This document shows positions 1 to 7,995 of a DNA stretch of 64,000 bases, one piece after another; within the stretch, counting starts at the first letter, position 1; each line of letters starts with the position of its first letter. Location of the stretch: NCBI RefSeq assembly GCF_014844055.1, contig NZ_CP062167.1:4063001-4127000 (forward strand), written 5' to 3'. Under the pieces are notes generated by a model. That model did no database searches. It worked only from the letters and a program-made list of their open reading frames with translations, and was not told where the DNA came from. The position numbers and the translations under genes were made by a program. This DNA comes from Aureimonas sp. OT7. Lineage in GTDB: Bacteria; Pseudomonadota; Alphaproteobacteria; Rhizobiales; Rhizobiaceae.

Positions 1-44
1 CATTGGCAAGTTGCGGCCGGCGAGCCGACTGATTATCGTGACGC

Positions 45-281
45 CCGATGGTCCCGTACCGCACCCTGCGGCTTCGGGCTAAGAGGGAATGCGAAGGGCC
101 GACCCAATCCGGGGGCCCGTATCGTAGCCGACCCCGCGACTGTAGAGCGGAGAGGTTGTTCCACCGGCATGCCGGAAACGCCACTGGGCCACCGCCCGGG
201 AAGGCAGGAAGCAACCGCTGACCCGCGAGCCAGGAGACCTGCCATCGCTGAAGAGCGGCAATCCTGCCGCCGTCACGGAGG
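45..281 (+). ncRNA. Cobalamin (AdoCbl) riboswitch
   Basis: This leader RNA should bind adenosylcobalamin and repress the cobalamin operon that follows. The B12 box is seen at 228-243 (AGCCAGGAGACCTGCC), matching the family consensus. Upstream lie other conserved riboswitch blocks, such as GGGAATGCGAAG near 84-96 and GCGACTGTAGAGCGG near 136-150. After the B12 box a six-base-pair hairpin (255-260 with 265-270) stands directly before the GGAGG ribosome binding site at 277-281. This suggests control of translation initiation of cbtB. The exact 5' end of the aptamer and the promoter are not defined by what I can see. Confidence 0.93.
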
Positions 282-290
282 TTGAACCTT

Positions 291-467
291 ATGACCGCGC
301 ATTCCGCGTCGCAGACGCATGCTTCTTCGTCAGGGCGCATCGCAACCGCGCTCTTTGCCCTCGTTCTCGGTGCCTTCTTCGTCTATGGCGCGGGCTTCGC
401 CGCCGCCGACGCGCTGCATGACACCGCACACGACGCGCGCCACGCCATGGGCCTTCCCTGCCACTGA
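291..467 (+). CDS. cbtB: CbtB, cobalt transporter subunit (58 aa)
   Basis: CbtB is the small partner of CbtA in a cobalt uptake system that is found under B12 riboswitches. The protein has one hydrophobic segment (about residues 17-38) and a metal-binding tail with His43, His47, His51, Cys57 and His58, typical of CbtB. The ATG at 291 is preferred because GGAGG at 277-281 lies nine bases upstream. An in-frame TTG at 282 is too close to that site. It is the first gene after the cobalamin riboswitch and is followed by cbtA, so import of cobalt for the corrin ring is the natural role. Confidence 0.9.
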   Translation: MTAHSASQTHASSSGRIATALFALVLGAFFVYGAGFAAADALHDTAHDARHAMGLPCH

Positions 468-489
468 ACCGGGATACAAGGAACGCACC

Positions 490-1209
490 ATGCTGGCACG
501 AACCCTTATCGCGGCCCTCCTGGCCGGAATGCTGGCTGGCCTGGCGATCACGCCGGTCCAGTCGCTGAAGACAACTCCGCTCATCCTTGCCGCCGAAGTC
601 TTCGAGGACGGCGGCGCACCTGCCCACGACCATGCTGCCGGCCTTTCCCTCGTTACGCCCGCCATGGCCCATGGCGGCGAGGGCGAGGAAAGCGCCACGC
701 TGGTCGCCAGCCGCCTCGGTGGCACGGCGATGGCCAATATCGTGCTGGGCGCCGGCTTCGCACTGCTGCTGGCAGCAGCCAGCCTGGCCTTCGACAAACC
801 GCTCACGGCCCGCAATGGCGCGGTCTGGGGCCTTGCCGGTTTCGGCGTGCTGACGCTCGCCCCCGCGCTGGGCCTGCCGCCCGAGCTGCCGGCAATGCCC
901 GCCGCCGACCTCGGGGCGCGGCAAGCCTGGTGGTTGATGGCCGTGCTGTGCACCGGCGGGGGCCTGGCCGGCATCGTCCTGTCGCGGCGCACATGGCAAC
1001 GCCTGCTCGGCCTCGTGCTGATCGCGGCGCCCCTGTTCGTGCCGGCGCCGCACCCAGCGGAGCTCGCGAGCCCCATTCCGCCCAGCCTGGCGGCGGAGTT
1101 CGCCGTGGCGTCGCTGGCAACGTCCGCACTGTTCTGGGTGCTGATCGGCCTGTTCTCCGGATTGGTGCTCGACGCGATCCGGCGCACCGCCAGTCCGCAC
1201 CCGGCGTGA
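490..1209 (+). CDS. cbtA: CbtA, cobalt transporter subunit (239 aa)
   Basis: CbtA is the multi-spanning membrane component of the cobalt transporter paired with CbtB. The sequence shows about five hydrophobic helices (N-terminal near residues 3-22, later ones in the middle and at the end) and a His-containing loop after the first helix (a DHAAG stretch near residue 47 and a MAHGGEG stretch near residue 60). Both are usual for the family. The ATG at 490 has AAGGA just upstream at 478-482. Its stop overlaps the next gene as GTGA (1206-1209), so translation is probably coupled to cobP. Confidence 0.9.
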   Translation: MLARTLIAALLAGMLAGLAITPVQSLKTTPLILAAEVFEDGGAPAHDHAAGLSLVTPAMAHGGEGEESATLVASRLGGTAMANIVLGAGFALLLAAASLAFDKPLTARNGAVWGLAGFGVLTLAPALGLPPELPAMPAADLGARQAWWLMAVLCTGGGLAGIVLSRRTWQRLLGLVLIAAPLFVPAPHPAELASPIPPSLAAEFAVASLATSALFWVLIGLFSGLVLDAIRRTASPHPA

Positions 1210-1718
1210 GGCGATCCGTTTTCGTGCTCGGCGGAGCGCGCTCCGGCAAGAGCGCCTTCGCCGAGCGGCTTGCCGACGCCAGTGAGCTCGAGCGGGTCTA
1301 CATCGCCACGGGGCAGGCCTTCGACGCCGAGATGGCGGCCCGCATCGAGGCGCATCGGCGCTCTCGCGGCGCCGGCTGGCGCACCGTGGAAGCACCGTGC
1401 GATCTGGCGCAGGCCATCGGCGCCGAGGCACGCCACGACCGCGTCCTGCTGGTGGACTGCCTGACGCTGTGGCTCAGCAACATCCTTCTGGCGGATCGCG
1501 ACATCGCCGCCGCCACCGAAGACCTGTGCCGGATGCTGGCAGCGGCGGATGGGACGATCATTCTCGTGTCCAACGAGGTCGGCCTTTCGATCGTGCCGGA
1601 AAACGCGCTGGCCCGCGCCTTCCGCGACCATTCCGGCCGCATGAACCAGACCATCGCAGCACTGGCCGACGAAGCCTGGTTCGTTGCCGCGGGGCTGCCG
1701 CTGAAACTGAAAGGATAG
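1206..1718 (+). CDS. cobP: Bifunctional adenosylcobinamide kinase/guanylyltransferase CobP (CobU)
   Basis: CobP phosphorylates adenosylcobinamide and then transfers GMP to it, giving AdoCbi-GDP for the nucleotide loop of cobalamin. The Walker A motif GGARSGKS is at residues 9-16. His50, within the EAHRRSR stretch, is placed like the guanylylated histidine of CobU. The conserved VDCLTLWLSN and SNEVGLSIVP blocks are present. The length of 170 aa is close to the family norm. A GTG start at 1206 that overlaps the cbtA stop by four bases is chosen because the protein then begins directly at the nucleotide-binding fold. Confidence 0.95.
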   Translation: MRRSVFVLGGARSGKSAFAERLADASELERVYIATGQAFDAEMAARIEAHRRSRGAGWRTVEAPCDLAQAIGAEARHDRVLLVDCLTLWLSNILLADRDIAAATEDLCRMLAAADGTIILVSNEVGLSIVPENALARAFRDHSGRMNQTIAALADEAWFVAAGLPLKLKG

Positions 1719-1723
1719 AAGAC

Positions 1724-2791
1724 ATGGCCCACAAGATCCCCGCAACGGTCATCACCGGCTTTCTCGGCGCCGGAAAGACGACGCTGATCCGCAATCTTCT
1801 CGCCGATGCCGGCGGCCGGCGCATTGCCCTCATCATCAACGAGTTCGGCGATCTGGGCGTCGACGGAGACGTGCTCCGCGCCTGTGCCGGCACCGCCTGC
1901 CGGGAAGAGGATATCGTGGAGCTGACGAATGGCTGCATCTGCTGCACCGTCGCCGACGACTTCATCCCCACGATGACGAAGCTTCTGGAGCGCGACGAGA
2001 AGCCCGATCACATCGTCATCGAGACATCGGGGCTGGCGCTGCCGCAGCCGCTGGTCGCCGCCTTCAACTGGCCCGGCATCCGCGAACAGGTGACCGTCGA
2101 TGGCGTCGTCACCGTTATCGACACGGCGGCCGTCGCCGCCGGCCGCTTCGCCGACGACGAGGCGCGTGTGGCTGCGCAGCGCGCGGCCGACGACAGCCTC
2201 GATCACGACAACCCGCTGGAAGAACTGTTCGAGGACCAGATCCGGGCCGCCGACCTTATCGTACTCAACAAGGCCGACCTGGTGGATGCCGCGGCGTTGG
2301 ACGGGGTGCGGATGCAGGTGGAGCGCGAAGCCGGCCGCAAGCTGCCCATCCTGACGGCGGAGGGCGGCAGGCTGCCGGCCGACGTGCTGATCGGCCTTCA
2401 GTCCGGCACCGAATCGCTGATCGCCGGGCGTCGGTCGCATCATGAGATACATCATGCCGACGGACACGAGCACGACCACGAGGATTTCGACAGCTTCCGG
2501 GTGGATTTGGGGGCGGTCCCCTCGCGCGAGGCGCTGGAAGACGCTCTCAGGACCGTCATCGCACGGTACGACATTCTCCGCCTGAAAGGGTTCGCCAGTA
2601 TAGAGGGCAAGCCGATGCGCCTGCAGGTGCAGGCGGTGGGCAACCGTATCGACAGCTATTTCGACCGTCCCGCCGGCCAGGACGAAGGGACGCGCCTTGT
2701 GGTCATCGGCCTGCATGACAGGCTGGACGATGACGCCCGCAAGGCCATCACCGCGCATCTGGAGACGCTGACGACACGCGCGGCGGCCTGA
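1724..2791 (+). CDS. cobW: CobW, GTPase metallochaperone of cobalamin synthesis (355 aa)
   Basis: CobW is a COG0523-family GTPase thought to deliver cobalt to the CobN chelatase. Walker A (GFLGAGKT) is at residues 12-19. The metal-binding CxCC motif (CICC) is at 71-74 and the guanine-specificity motif NKAD at 182-185. A histidine-rich linker at about 239-252 should hold metal before the C-terminal CobW_C domain. The gene lies directly between cobP and cobN, so it is a true CobW rather than one of the zinc-linked paralogues. The start ATG follows GGATAGAAGAC a few bases after the cobP stop. Confidence 0.95.
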   Translation: MAHKIPATVITGFLGAGKTTLIRNLLADAGGRRIALIINEFGDLGVDGDVLRACAGTACREEDIVELTNGCICCTVADDFIPTMTKLLERDEKPDHIVIETSGLALPQPLVAAFNWPGIREQVTVDGVVTVIDTAAVAAGRFADDEARVAAQRAADDSLDHDNPLEELFEDQIRAADLIVLNKADLVDAAALDGVRMQVEREAGRKLPILTAEGGRLPADVLIGLQSGTESLIAGRRSHHEIHHADGHEHDHEDFDSFRVDLGAVPSREALEDALRTVIARYDILRLKGFASIEGKPMRLQVQAVGNRIDSYFDRPAGQDEGTRLVVIGLHDRLDDDARKAITAHLETLTTRAAA

Positions 2792-2795
2792 CCAA

Positions 2796-5700
2796 ATGCA
2801 CCTGCTGCTGGCGGAAAAGGGCTCTCTTGCAGAAACCGCCGAGGCGGTCGATCTCGGCCAGTCTCCGGGCGAAATCGTTGTTCTGTCAGCCGCCGATACG
2901 GAGCTGGCCGCCCTGTCTTCGGCGGCGCGCCGCCTGAACCTCGCACCGGGCCGCCTGCGGCTGGCCAATCTGATGCGGCTGACGCATCCCATGTCGGTGG
3001 ACACCTATGTGGAGCGGACCTTGTCGCATGCGCGCCTCGTTGTCGTGCGACTTCTGGGGGGCATCGGCTACTGGCCCTATGGCGTGGATGCAGTGCGGGC
3101 GGCCGCGCAGCGCAACGGCTTCGCTCTGGCCTTGCTGCCGGGCGACGACCGGCCGGACCCGGCGCTGGACGCCGCCGGCACGCTTGCGCCATCGGTTTGC
3201 GAACGGCTGGCGGCGTATCTGCGGGAAGGCGGCCCCGACAACGCGATGCACTTCCTTGAAGCCTGCGGAGCTGCGATCGGCGACGGGACATGGCCGCCGG
3301 ATGCCCGCCCCCTGTTGCGGGCCGGCCTTATGGAGCGCGTATCGCGCGCCGCGCCGGGAGCGCCGGTGGCGTCCGTGGTCTTCTACCGCGCGCTGATGCA
3401 GAGCGGCCAGACGGACGCGATCGAAGCGCTGTGCGAAGGTCTGGAGCGCCGCGGCCTGCGGGCCCTGCCCGTCTTCGTATCCAGCCTCAAGGATGCCGTC
3501 ACGCAGGAGACGGTGCGCCATCTCTTCGCGGCATCCCCACCCGATGTCGTGCTGAACTGCACGGGCTTCGCCGTATCGCCGGCCGGACAGGCGCACAGTC
3601 CCACGGTGCTCGATGAGCAGGGCGCCCCGGTCATCCAGTGCGTTCTGGCGGGCACGAGCAAAGAGGCGTGGGCAGGTTCCGACAGGGGCCTCGGCACGCG
3701 CGACCTTGCCATGAACATCGCCCTTCCGGAGGTCGACGGGCGCGTTCTGGCCGGCGCCGTCGCCTTCAAGAGCGCGGCGACGTGGGATGCGACCTGCGAA
3801 GTGGATGTCGTCACGCACCGCCCGCTGGAGGCCAATGTCGACTTTGCCTGTGCCCTCGCCATGCGATGGTCCCGCCTGAGGCGCAAGCCGGCGGCCGAGC
3901 GCCGCATCGCGATGCTTCTGGCCAATTACCCCAATCGAGACGGCCGCATCGCCAACGGTGTCGGGCTGGACACGCCCGCCGGCGCCATGACGGCGCTGAC
4001 GGCCATGCGCCAAGCCGGATATCGCGTGGATGACCTTCCGGCCGATGGCAACGGGCTGGTGGAGCATCTTCTTGCCGGCCCCACCAATGCCCGGATCACG
4101 GGCCGGGAAATCCGCGAGAGTCTGTCGCTGGAAGATTATCGCACTTTCTTCGACACCCTGCCGCAGGCCCTTCGGCAAGCGGTGACGGAGCGGTGGGGCC
4201 GGCCCGAGGACGACCCTTTCCATATTGCCGGCACGGGCTTCGCCCTGCCCTTCGCGCTGTTCGGCAACATCGCGGTCGGCATCCAGCCGGCGCGCGGCTA
4301 TAATATCGACCCCAAGGAAAGCTACCACGCGCCCGACCTTCCGCCGCCGCACAACTACATCGCCGCCTATGCCTGGTTGCGAACGATCTTTTCGGCGGAC
4401 GCGGTGATCCACATGGGCAAGCACGGCAATCTGGAATGGCTGCCGGGCAAGGCGCTGGCCCTTTCGCAGGCCTGCGCGCCGCGCGCCATCCTCGGGCCGC
4501 TGCCGCATCTCTATCCGTTTATCGTCAACGACCCGGGCGAAGGTACGCAGGCCAAGCGGCGCAATGCCGCCGTGATCGTCGATCATCTGACGCCGCCTCT
4601 GGCGCGCGCCGAAAGCTACGGGATGCTGCGCGACCTGGAAGCTCTGGTCGACGAGTATTACGAGGCCGAGCAGGGCGACCGGCGCAGGGCGGATGCGCTT
4701 CGCCCGAAGATCCTGCAACTCGCCGCCGACAGCGGCCTTGCCGAGGATGCAGGCATCGCAGGCGAAGCCGCGCCCGATGCGGCCCTCGTGAAGCTCGACG
4801 CCTATCTGTGCGACCTGAAGGAAATGCAGATCCGCGATGGGCTCCATGTCTTCGGCCGTTCGCCGGAGGGCGGCCTGCGCGACGAACTCGTCGTCGCGAT
4901 GCTGCGCCTTCCGAGGGGAGCGGAGCCGCAGGATGCGTCGTTGATACGCGCACTCGCGCAGGATCTGGAACTTGGGGATTTCGACCCCTTGTCCTGTGAA
5001 TTGTCGGCGCCCTGGACCGGGCATCGGCCACAGCTTCTCAACAGGATGTCCACAGACCTGTGGCGCAGCTGCGGCGACACGGTCGAACGGCTGGAGCTCC
5101 TGTCCAGCCGGCTTGTGACCGGCACGCTCGACACGGATATCCCGATGCCGGCGACAGCGCCCGTCCTGGCGTTCATGCGCGATACGCTGGCACCTGCCGT
5201 GGACGGCTGTGGACAGGCCGAACTGGCGGGCCTTCTGACCGGCCTTGCCGGACGGTTCCTTGCGCCCGGCCCCTCCGGCGTGCCGACGCGCGGGCGGCCG
5301 GACGTGCTGCCGACAGGGCGCAATTTTTATTCCGTCGACACCCGCGCGGTTCCCACGGAAACAGCCTTCGCGCTGGGGCGCAAATCCGCCGAGGCGCTGG
5401 TGACCCGCCATCTGCAGGATCATGGCGAATGGCTTCGCGCCATCGGCCTGACGGTCTGGGGCACGGCCAATATGCGCACCGGCGGCGACGATATCGCCCA
5501 GGCCCTGGCGCTCATCGGCGCCCGGCCCGTCTGGGATGGCGGGTCGCGGCGGGTCACCGGCTTCGAGATCGTGCCGCTCGCGGCTTTGGGCCGGCCGCGC
5601 GTCGACGTCACCCTGCGCATCTCCGGCTTCTTCCGCGATGCGTTCCCCGATCAGATCGCGCTCTTCGATGCGGCGGTGCGCGCCGTCGGCGCCCTGGACG

Positions 5701-6500
5701 AGCCCGACACCGAAAACCCGCTCGCCGCGCGCATGCGCGATGATGCGGCGGCATTGATGGACGGCGGCTCGACACCGGAAGAGGCGCGGCGGCGCGCAGG
5801 CTTCCGCGTCTTCGGCTCACGCCCCGGGGCCTACGGCGCGGGCCTGCAGGCGCTGATCGACGAAGGCGGCTGGACGGACAGACGAGACTTTGCGGAAGCC
5901 TTCCTGGTCTGGGGCGGCTATGCCTATGGAGCGGACGGCGAGGGCGAGGCCGACCGGCAGGCGTTGGAAACCCGGCTGTCCCAGGTCGACGCGGTGGTGC
6001 AGAACCAGGATAACCGCGAACACGACCTTCTGGATTCCGATGATTACTATCAGTTCGAGGGCGGCATGAGCGCGGCCGTCGAAACGCTGACCGGCAAGCG
6101 GCCGCATGCCTATCACAACGACCATTCGCAGCCCGAGCGCCCGGTTGTCCGCACCCTGGACGAGGAGATCGGGCGCGTGCTGCGCGCGCGCGTCGTCAAC
6201 CCGAAATGGATTTCGGGCGTGATGCGCCACGGCTACAAGGGCGCCTTCGAGATCGCCGCTACGGTGGATTATCTTTTCGCCTTCGCCGCCACGACGGGCG
6301 CCGTCCGCGACCATCACTTCGACCTGGTCCATGCGGCCTTCGTGGCCGACGAGACCGTCAGCGCCTTCATGCGCGCCAACAACCCGGCCGCCTACCGCGA
6401 GATGGTGGACAGGCTGGCCGAGGCGGTGGAGCGGGGCCTCTGGCGCCCACGCTCCAATGCCGCCCGCTTCGAACTCGACCGCAGGGGAACACCGCAATGA
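2796..6500 (+). CDS. cobN: Cobaltochelatase subunit CobN (1234 aa)
   Basis: CobN is the large subunit of the ATP-dependent cobaltochelatase, which inserts cobalt into hydrogenobyrinic acid a,c-diamide in the aerobic pathway. The length matches the family, and blocks typical of CobN/ChlH are visible, including HMGKHGNLEWLPGKALALS (residues about 540-558) and the C-terminal MRHGYKGAFEIAATVDYL region. Its partners CobS and CobT are not in the window. The gene begins four bases after the cobW stop with no clear Shine-Dalgarno sequence of its own, which suggests translational coupling. Its stop overlaps the cobO start as ATGA. Confidence 0.97.
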   Translation: MHLLLAEKGSLAETAEAVDLGQSPGEIVVLSAADTELAALSSAARRLNLAPGRLRLANLMRLTHPMSVDTYVERTLSHARLVVVRLLGGIGYWPYGVDAVRAAAQRNGFALALLPGDDRPDPALDAAGTLAPSVCERLAAYLREGGPDNAMHFLEACGAAIGDGTWPPDARPLLRAGLMERVSRAAPGAPVASVVFYRALMQSGQTDAIEALCEGLERRGLRALPVFVSSLKDAVTQETVRHLFAASPPDVVLNCTGFAVSPAGQAHSPTVLDEQGAPVIQCVLAGTSKEAWAGSDRGLGTRDLAMNIALPEVDGRVLAGAVAFKSAATWDATCEVDVVTHRPLEANVDFACALAMRWSRLRRKPAAERRIAMLLANYPNRDGRIANGVGLDTPAGAMTALTAMRQAGYRVDDLPADGNGLVEHLLAGPTNARITGREIRESLSLEDYRTFFDTLPQALRQAVTERWGRPEDDPFHIAGTGFALPFALFGNIAVGIQPARGYNIDPKESYHAPDLPPPHNYIAAYAWLRTIFSADAVIHMGKHGNLEWLPGKALALSQACAPRAILGPLPHLYPFIVNDPGEGTQAKRRNAAVIVDHLTPPLARAESYGMLRDLEALVDEYYEAEQGDRRRADALRPKILQLAADSGLAEDAGIAGEAAPDAALVKLDAYLCDLKEMQIRDGLHVFGRSPEGGLRDELVVAMLRLPRGAEPQDASLIRALAQDLELGDFDPLSCELSAPWTGHRPQLLNRMSTDLWRSCGDTVERLELLSSRLVTGTLDTDIPMPATAPVLAFMRDTLAPAVDGCGQAELAGLLTGLAGRFLAPGPSGVPTRGRPDVLPTGRNFYSVDTRAVPTETAFALGRKSAEALVTRHLQDHGEWLRAIGLTVWGTANMRTGGDDIAQALALIGARPVWDGGSRRVTGFEIVPLAALGRPRVDVTLRISGFFRDAFPDQIALFDAAVRAVGALDEPDTENPLAARMRDDAAALMDGGSTPEEARRRAGFRVFGSRPGAYGAGLQALIDEGGWTDRRDFAEAFLVWGGYAYGADGEGEADRQALETRLSQVDAVVQNQDNREHDLLDSDDYYQFEGGMSAAVETLTGKRPHAYHNDHSQPERPVVRTLDEEIGRVLRARVVNPKWISGVMRHGYKGAFEIAATVDYLFAFAATTGAVRDHHFDLVHAAFVADETVSAFMRANNPAAYREMVDRLAEAVERGLWRPRSNAARFELDRRGTPQ

Positions 6501-7138
6501 CCGTCAAGAACGAAAAGATCGCCGCGCTGAGCGATGCCGAGCTGGATGCGCGTCACGCGGAGAAGATGCGCAAGAAGAAGGCCGCGCGCGACAAGATCAT
6601 CGCCACCAAGACCCAGGAGAAGGGCCTCGTCATCGTCCATACCGGCAAGGGCAAGGGCAAGTCCACGGCGGCGTTCGGCCTTGTCTTCCGGGCGCTCGGC
6701 AACGGCATGAAGGTCGCCATCGTGCAGTTCGTGAAAGGCAAGTGGGAGACCGGCGAGCGTCAGGCGCTGAAGCGCTTTGCCGACGATGTCACCATCACCG
6801 CCATGGGCGACGGCTTCACCTGGGAAACGCAGGACCGGCAGCGCGATATCGCCGCCGCGCGCGCGGCATGGGAGCGCGCCAAGGCGCTGATCGCCGATGA
6901 CGAGCACCAGATGGTGGTTCTGGACGAACTGAATATCGTGCTGCGCTACGATTACCTGCCGGTGGAGGAGGTCGTCGAATTTCTACGAATCTCCAAGCCC
7001 GAGATGAAGCATGTCGTGATTACGGGCCGCAACGCCCGGGACGAGCTGATCGACTTCGCCGATCTCGTCACGGAAATGGAGCAGGTCAAGCACCCGTTCC
7101 GCGCCGGCATCAAGGCGCAGAAGGGTATCGAATTCTGA
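6497..7138 (+). CDS. cobO: Cob(I)yrinic acid a,c-diamide adenosyltransferase CobO (213 aa)
   Basis: CobO transfers the adenosyl group of ATP to the cobalt of cobyrinic acid a,c-diamide, the step after CobN. The P-loop GKGKGKST is at residues 50-57, and the family's VLDELN block and C-terminal HPFRAGIKAQKGIEF ending are present. The N-terminal tail is lysine-rich, as in other CobO proteins. It overlaps cobN by four bases. The last 38 bases of the gene form the start of the tandem duplication described separately, but this copy keeps the intact reading frame and stop. Confidence 0.96.
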   Translation: MTVKNEKIAALSDAELDARHAEKMRKKKAARDKIIATKTQEKGLVIVHTGKGKGKSTAAFGLVFRALGNGMKVAIVQFVKGKWETGERQALKRFADDVTITAMGDGFTWETQDRQRDIAAARAAWERAKALIADDEHQMVVLDELNIVLRYDYLPVEEVVEFLRISKPEMKHVVITGRNARDELIDFADLVTEMEQVKHPFRAGIKAQKGIEF

Positions 7139-7140
7139 CC

Positions 7141-7155
7141 CCACCCCTGGGGTGG
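7141..7155. terminator. GC-rich hairpin between convergent cobO and RDD copy
   Basis: Directly after the cobO stop the sequence CCACCCC-T-GGGGTGG forms a perfect seven-base-pair stem. No T-tract follows on either strand, so it would be a weak intrinsic terminator. The corresponding site in the second repeat copy (from 7411) has a mismatch in the stem. The placement between convergent genes supports a transcript-end role, but this is inference. Confidence 0.45.
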
Positions 7156-7161
7156 CGCCTT

Positions 7162-7367
7162 CTACCGGTAGACGACCCTTGTACGGCACATCATGTCGTG
7201 GAGCCCCCTTTTCTCCCGGGTCACGCCAACCATCAGAACGCCGATGCAGAGGCACAGGAAGGATAACATGCGGGCAAGATAGCGGCCGAGGGCCAATCCG
7301 TGTCCGATCGGTTTGCCGTCGGCGCGGACGATGCGAAGTCCGAGCACCTGCTTGCCCCACGTCGCCC
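7162..7367 (-). pseudogene. Duplicated C-terminal fragment of the RDD gene
   Basis: Read on the minus strand, this stretch encodes the last 68 or so residues of the RDD-family protein (from about TWGKQVLGLRIVRADG to CRTRVVYR) almost unchanged from the neighbouring intact gene. At its upstream end (7368) it is fused to cobO-derived sequence, so it has no native start or promoter. It is a by-product of the tandem duplication. An open frame does run through the junction, but nothing suggests that it is translated. Confidence 0.85.
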
Positions 7368-7430
7368 GCGCCGGCATCAAGGCGCAGAAAGGGTATCGAA
7401 TTCTGAGTCCACCCCTTGGTGTGGCGCCTT

Positions 7431-7913
7431 CTACCGGTAGACGACTCTTGTACGGCACATCATGTCGTGGAGCCCTCTTTTCTCCCGGGTCACGCCAACC
7501 ATCAGAACGCCGATGCAGAGGCACAGGAAGGATAACGTGCGGGCAAGATAGCGGCCGAGGGCCAATCCGTGTCCGATCGGTTTGCCGTCGGCGCGGACGA
7601 TGCGAAGTCCGAGCACCTGCTTGCCCCACGTCGCCTGCGCCGGCCGCGCCACCAGAAGGACGTTATAGGCGACGGTAGTCGCGAGCCCGACGATGAAGCC
7701 TGCGAGCTGCCCGATGGAGGATGGGTCGATCTGTTGCAGGAAGGATACCACAAAGGATACGGGCAACAGGATGATGACGTCGATCAAGCAGGCGGCCACT
7801 CTGATCCAGAAGCCGCCATATCGTACGCCCTCTGAGGAACTAGGGGCCGAAACGCCCTCGCCCGGCACGCCCGCTGCATTCGGGTCGAGATGAACAGTCG
7901 AAACGTCGGACAT
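7431..7913 (-). CDS. RDD-family membrane protein (160 aa)
   Basis: RDD proteins are small membrane proteins of mostly unknown function, some linked to ion or compatible-solute handling. The RDD domain is seen: GGFWIRVAACLIDVIIL with the conserved Arg and Asp of the first helix, a second hydrophobic helix (about 75-97), then GKQVLGLRIVRADG and a third helix (about 122-144). About 35 polar residues precede the domain. The ATG at 7913 has GGAG ten bases upstream and is preferred to a TTG at 7931. The 3' part of the gene lies inside the tandem duplication, and a second copy of its end lies next to it. Confidence 0.85.
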   Translation of the reverse strand: MSDVSTVHLDPNAAGVPGEGVSAPSSSEGVRYGGFWIRVAACLIDVIILLPVSFVVSFLQQIDPSSIGQLAGFIVGLATTVAYNVLLVARPAQATWGKQVLGLRIVRADGKPIGHGLALGRYLARTLSFLCLCIGVLMVGVTREKRGLHDMMCRTRVVYR

Positions 7914-7995
7914 AATTGGTTTGCTCCGCAACTAGACACTGCGGGCTTTGACCAGCCGACAATCAGACTGTCAATATCGTATATCAGTTATATCT

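Larger units (their letters stand above)
7101..7636. repeat. Tandem direct duplication of about 267 bp (two copies)
   Basis: Copy 1 runs from 7101 to 7367 and copy 2 from 7368 to 7636, read from aligned sequence. Each copy begins with the last 38 bases of cobO and then runs through the end of the RDD gene read on the other strand. The copies differ at roughly ten positions, including one inserted A in the cobO part of copy 2. The eight bases GCGCCGGC occur at 7101, at the junction at 7368 and at 7637. This fits a duplication made by recombination or slippage at short homology. Copy 1 keeps cobO whole and copy 2 keeps the RDD gene whole. Confidence 0.95.

Noticed and set aside
1..44. Left edge before the riboswitch
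   Set aside because: Too short to assign; no gene end, promoter or terminator is convincing.
2886..5423. Minus-strand open frame of about 845 codons opposite cobN
   Set aside because: The translation is Arg/Gly/Gln-rich without any motif and mirrors the codon pattern of cobN. It is treated as a shadow frame.
7937..7980. TTGAC ... GTCAA inverted repeat upstream of the RDD gene
   Set aside because: The arms are only five bases with a 17-base spacer, and each arm on its strand lacks a good -10 partner. Likely chance.
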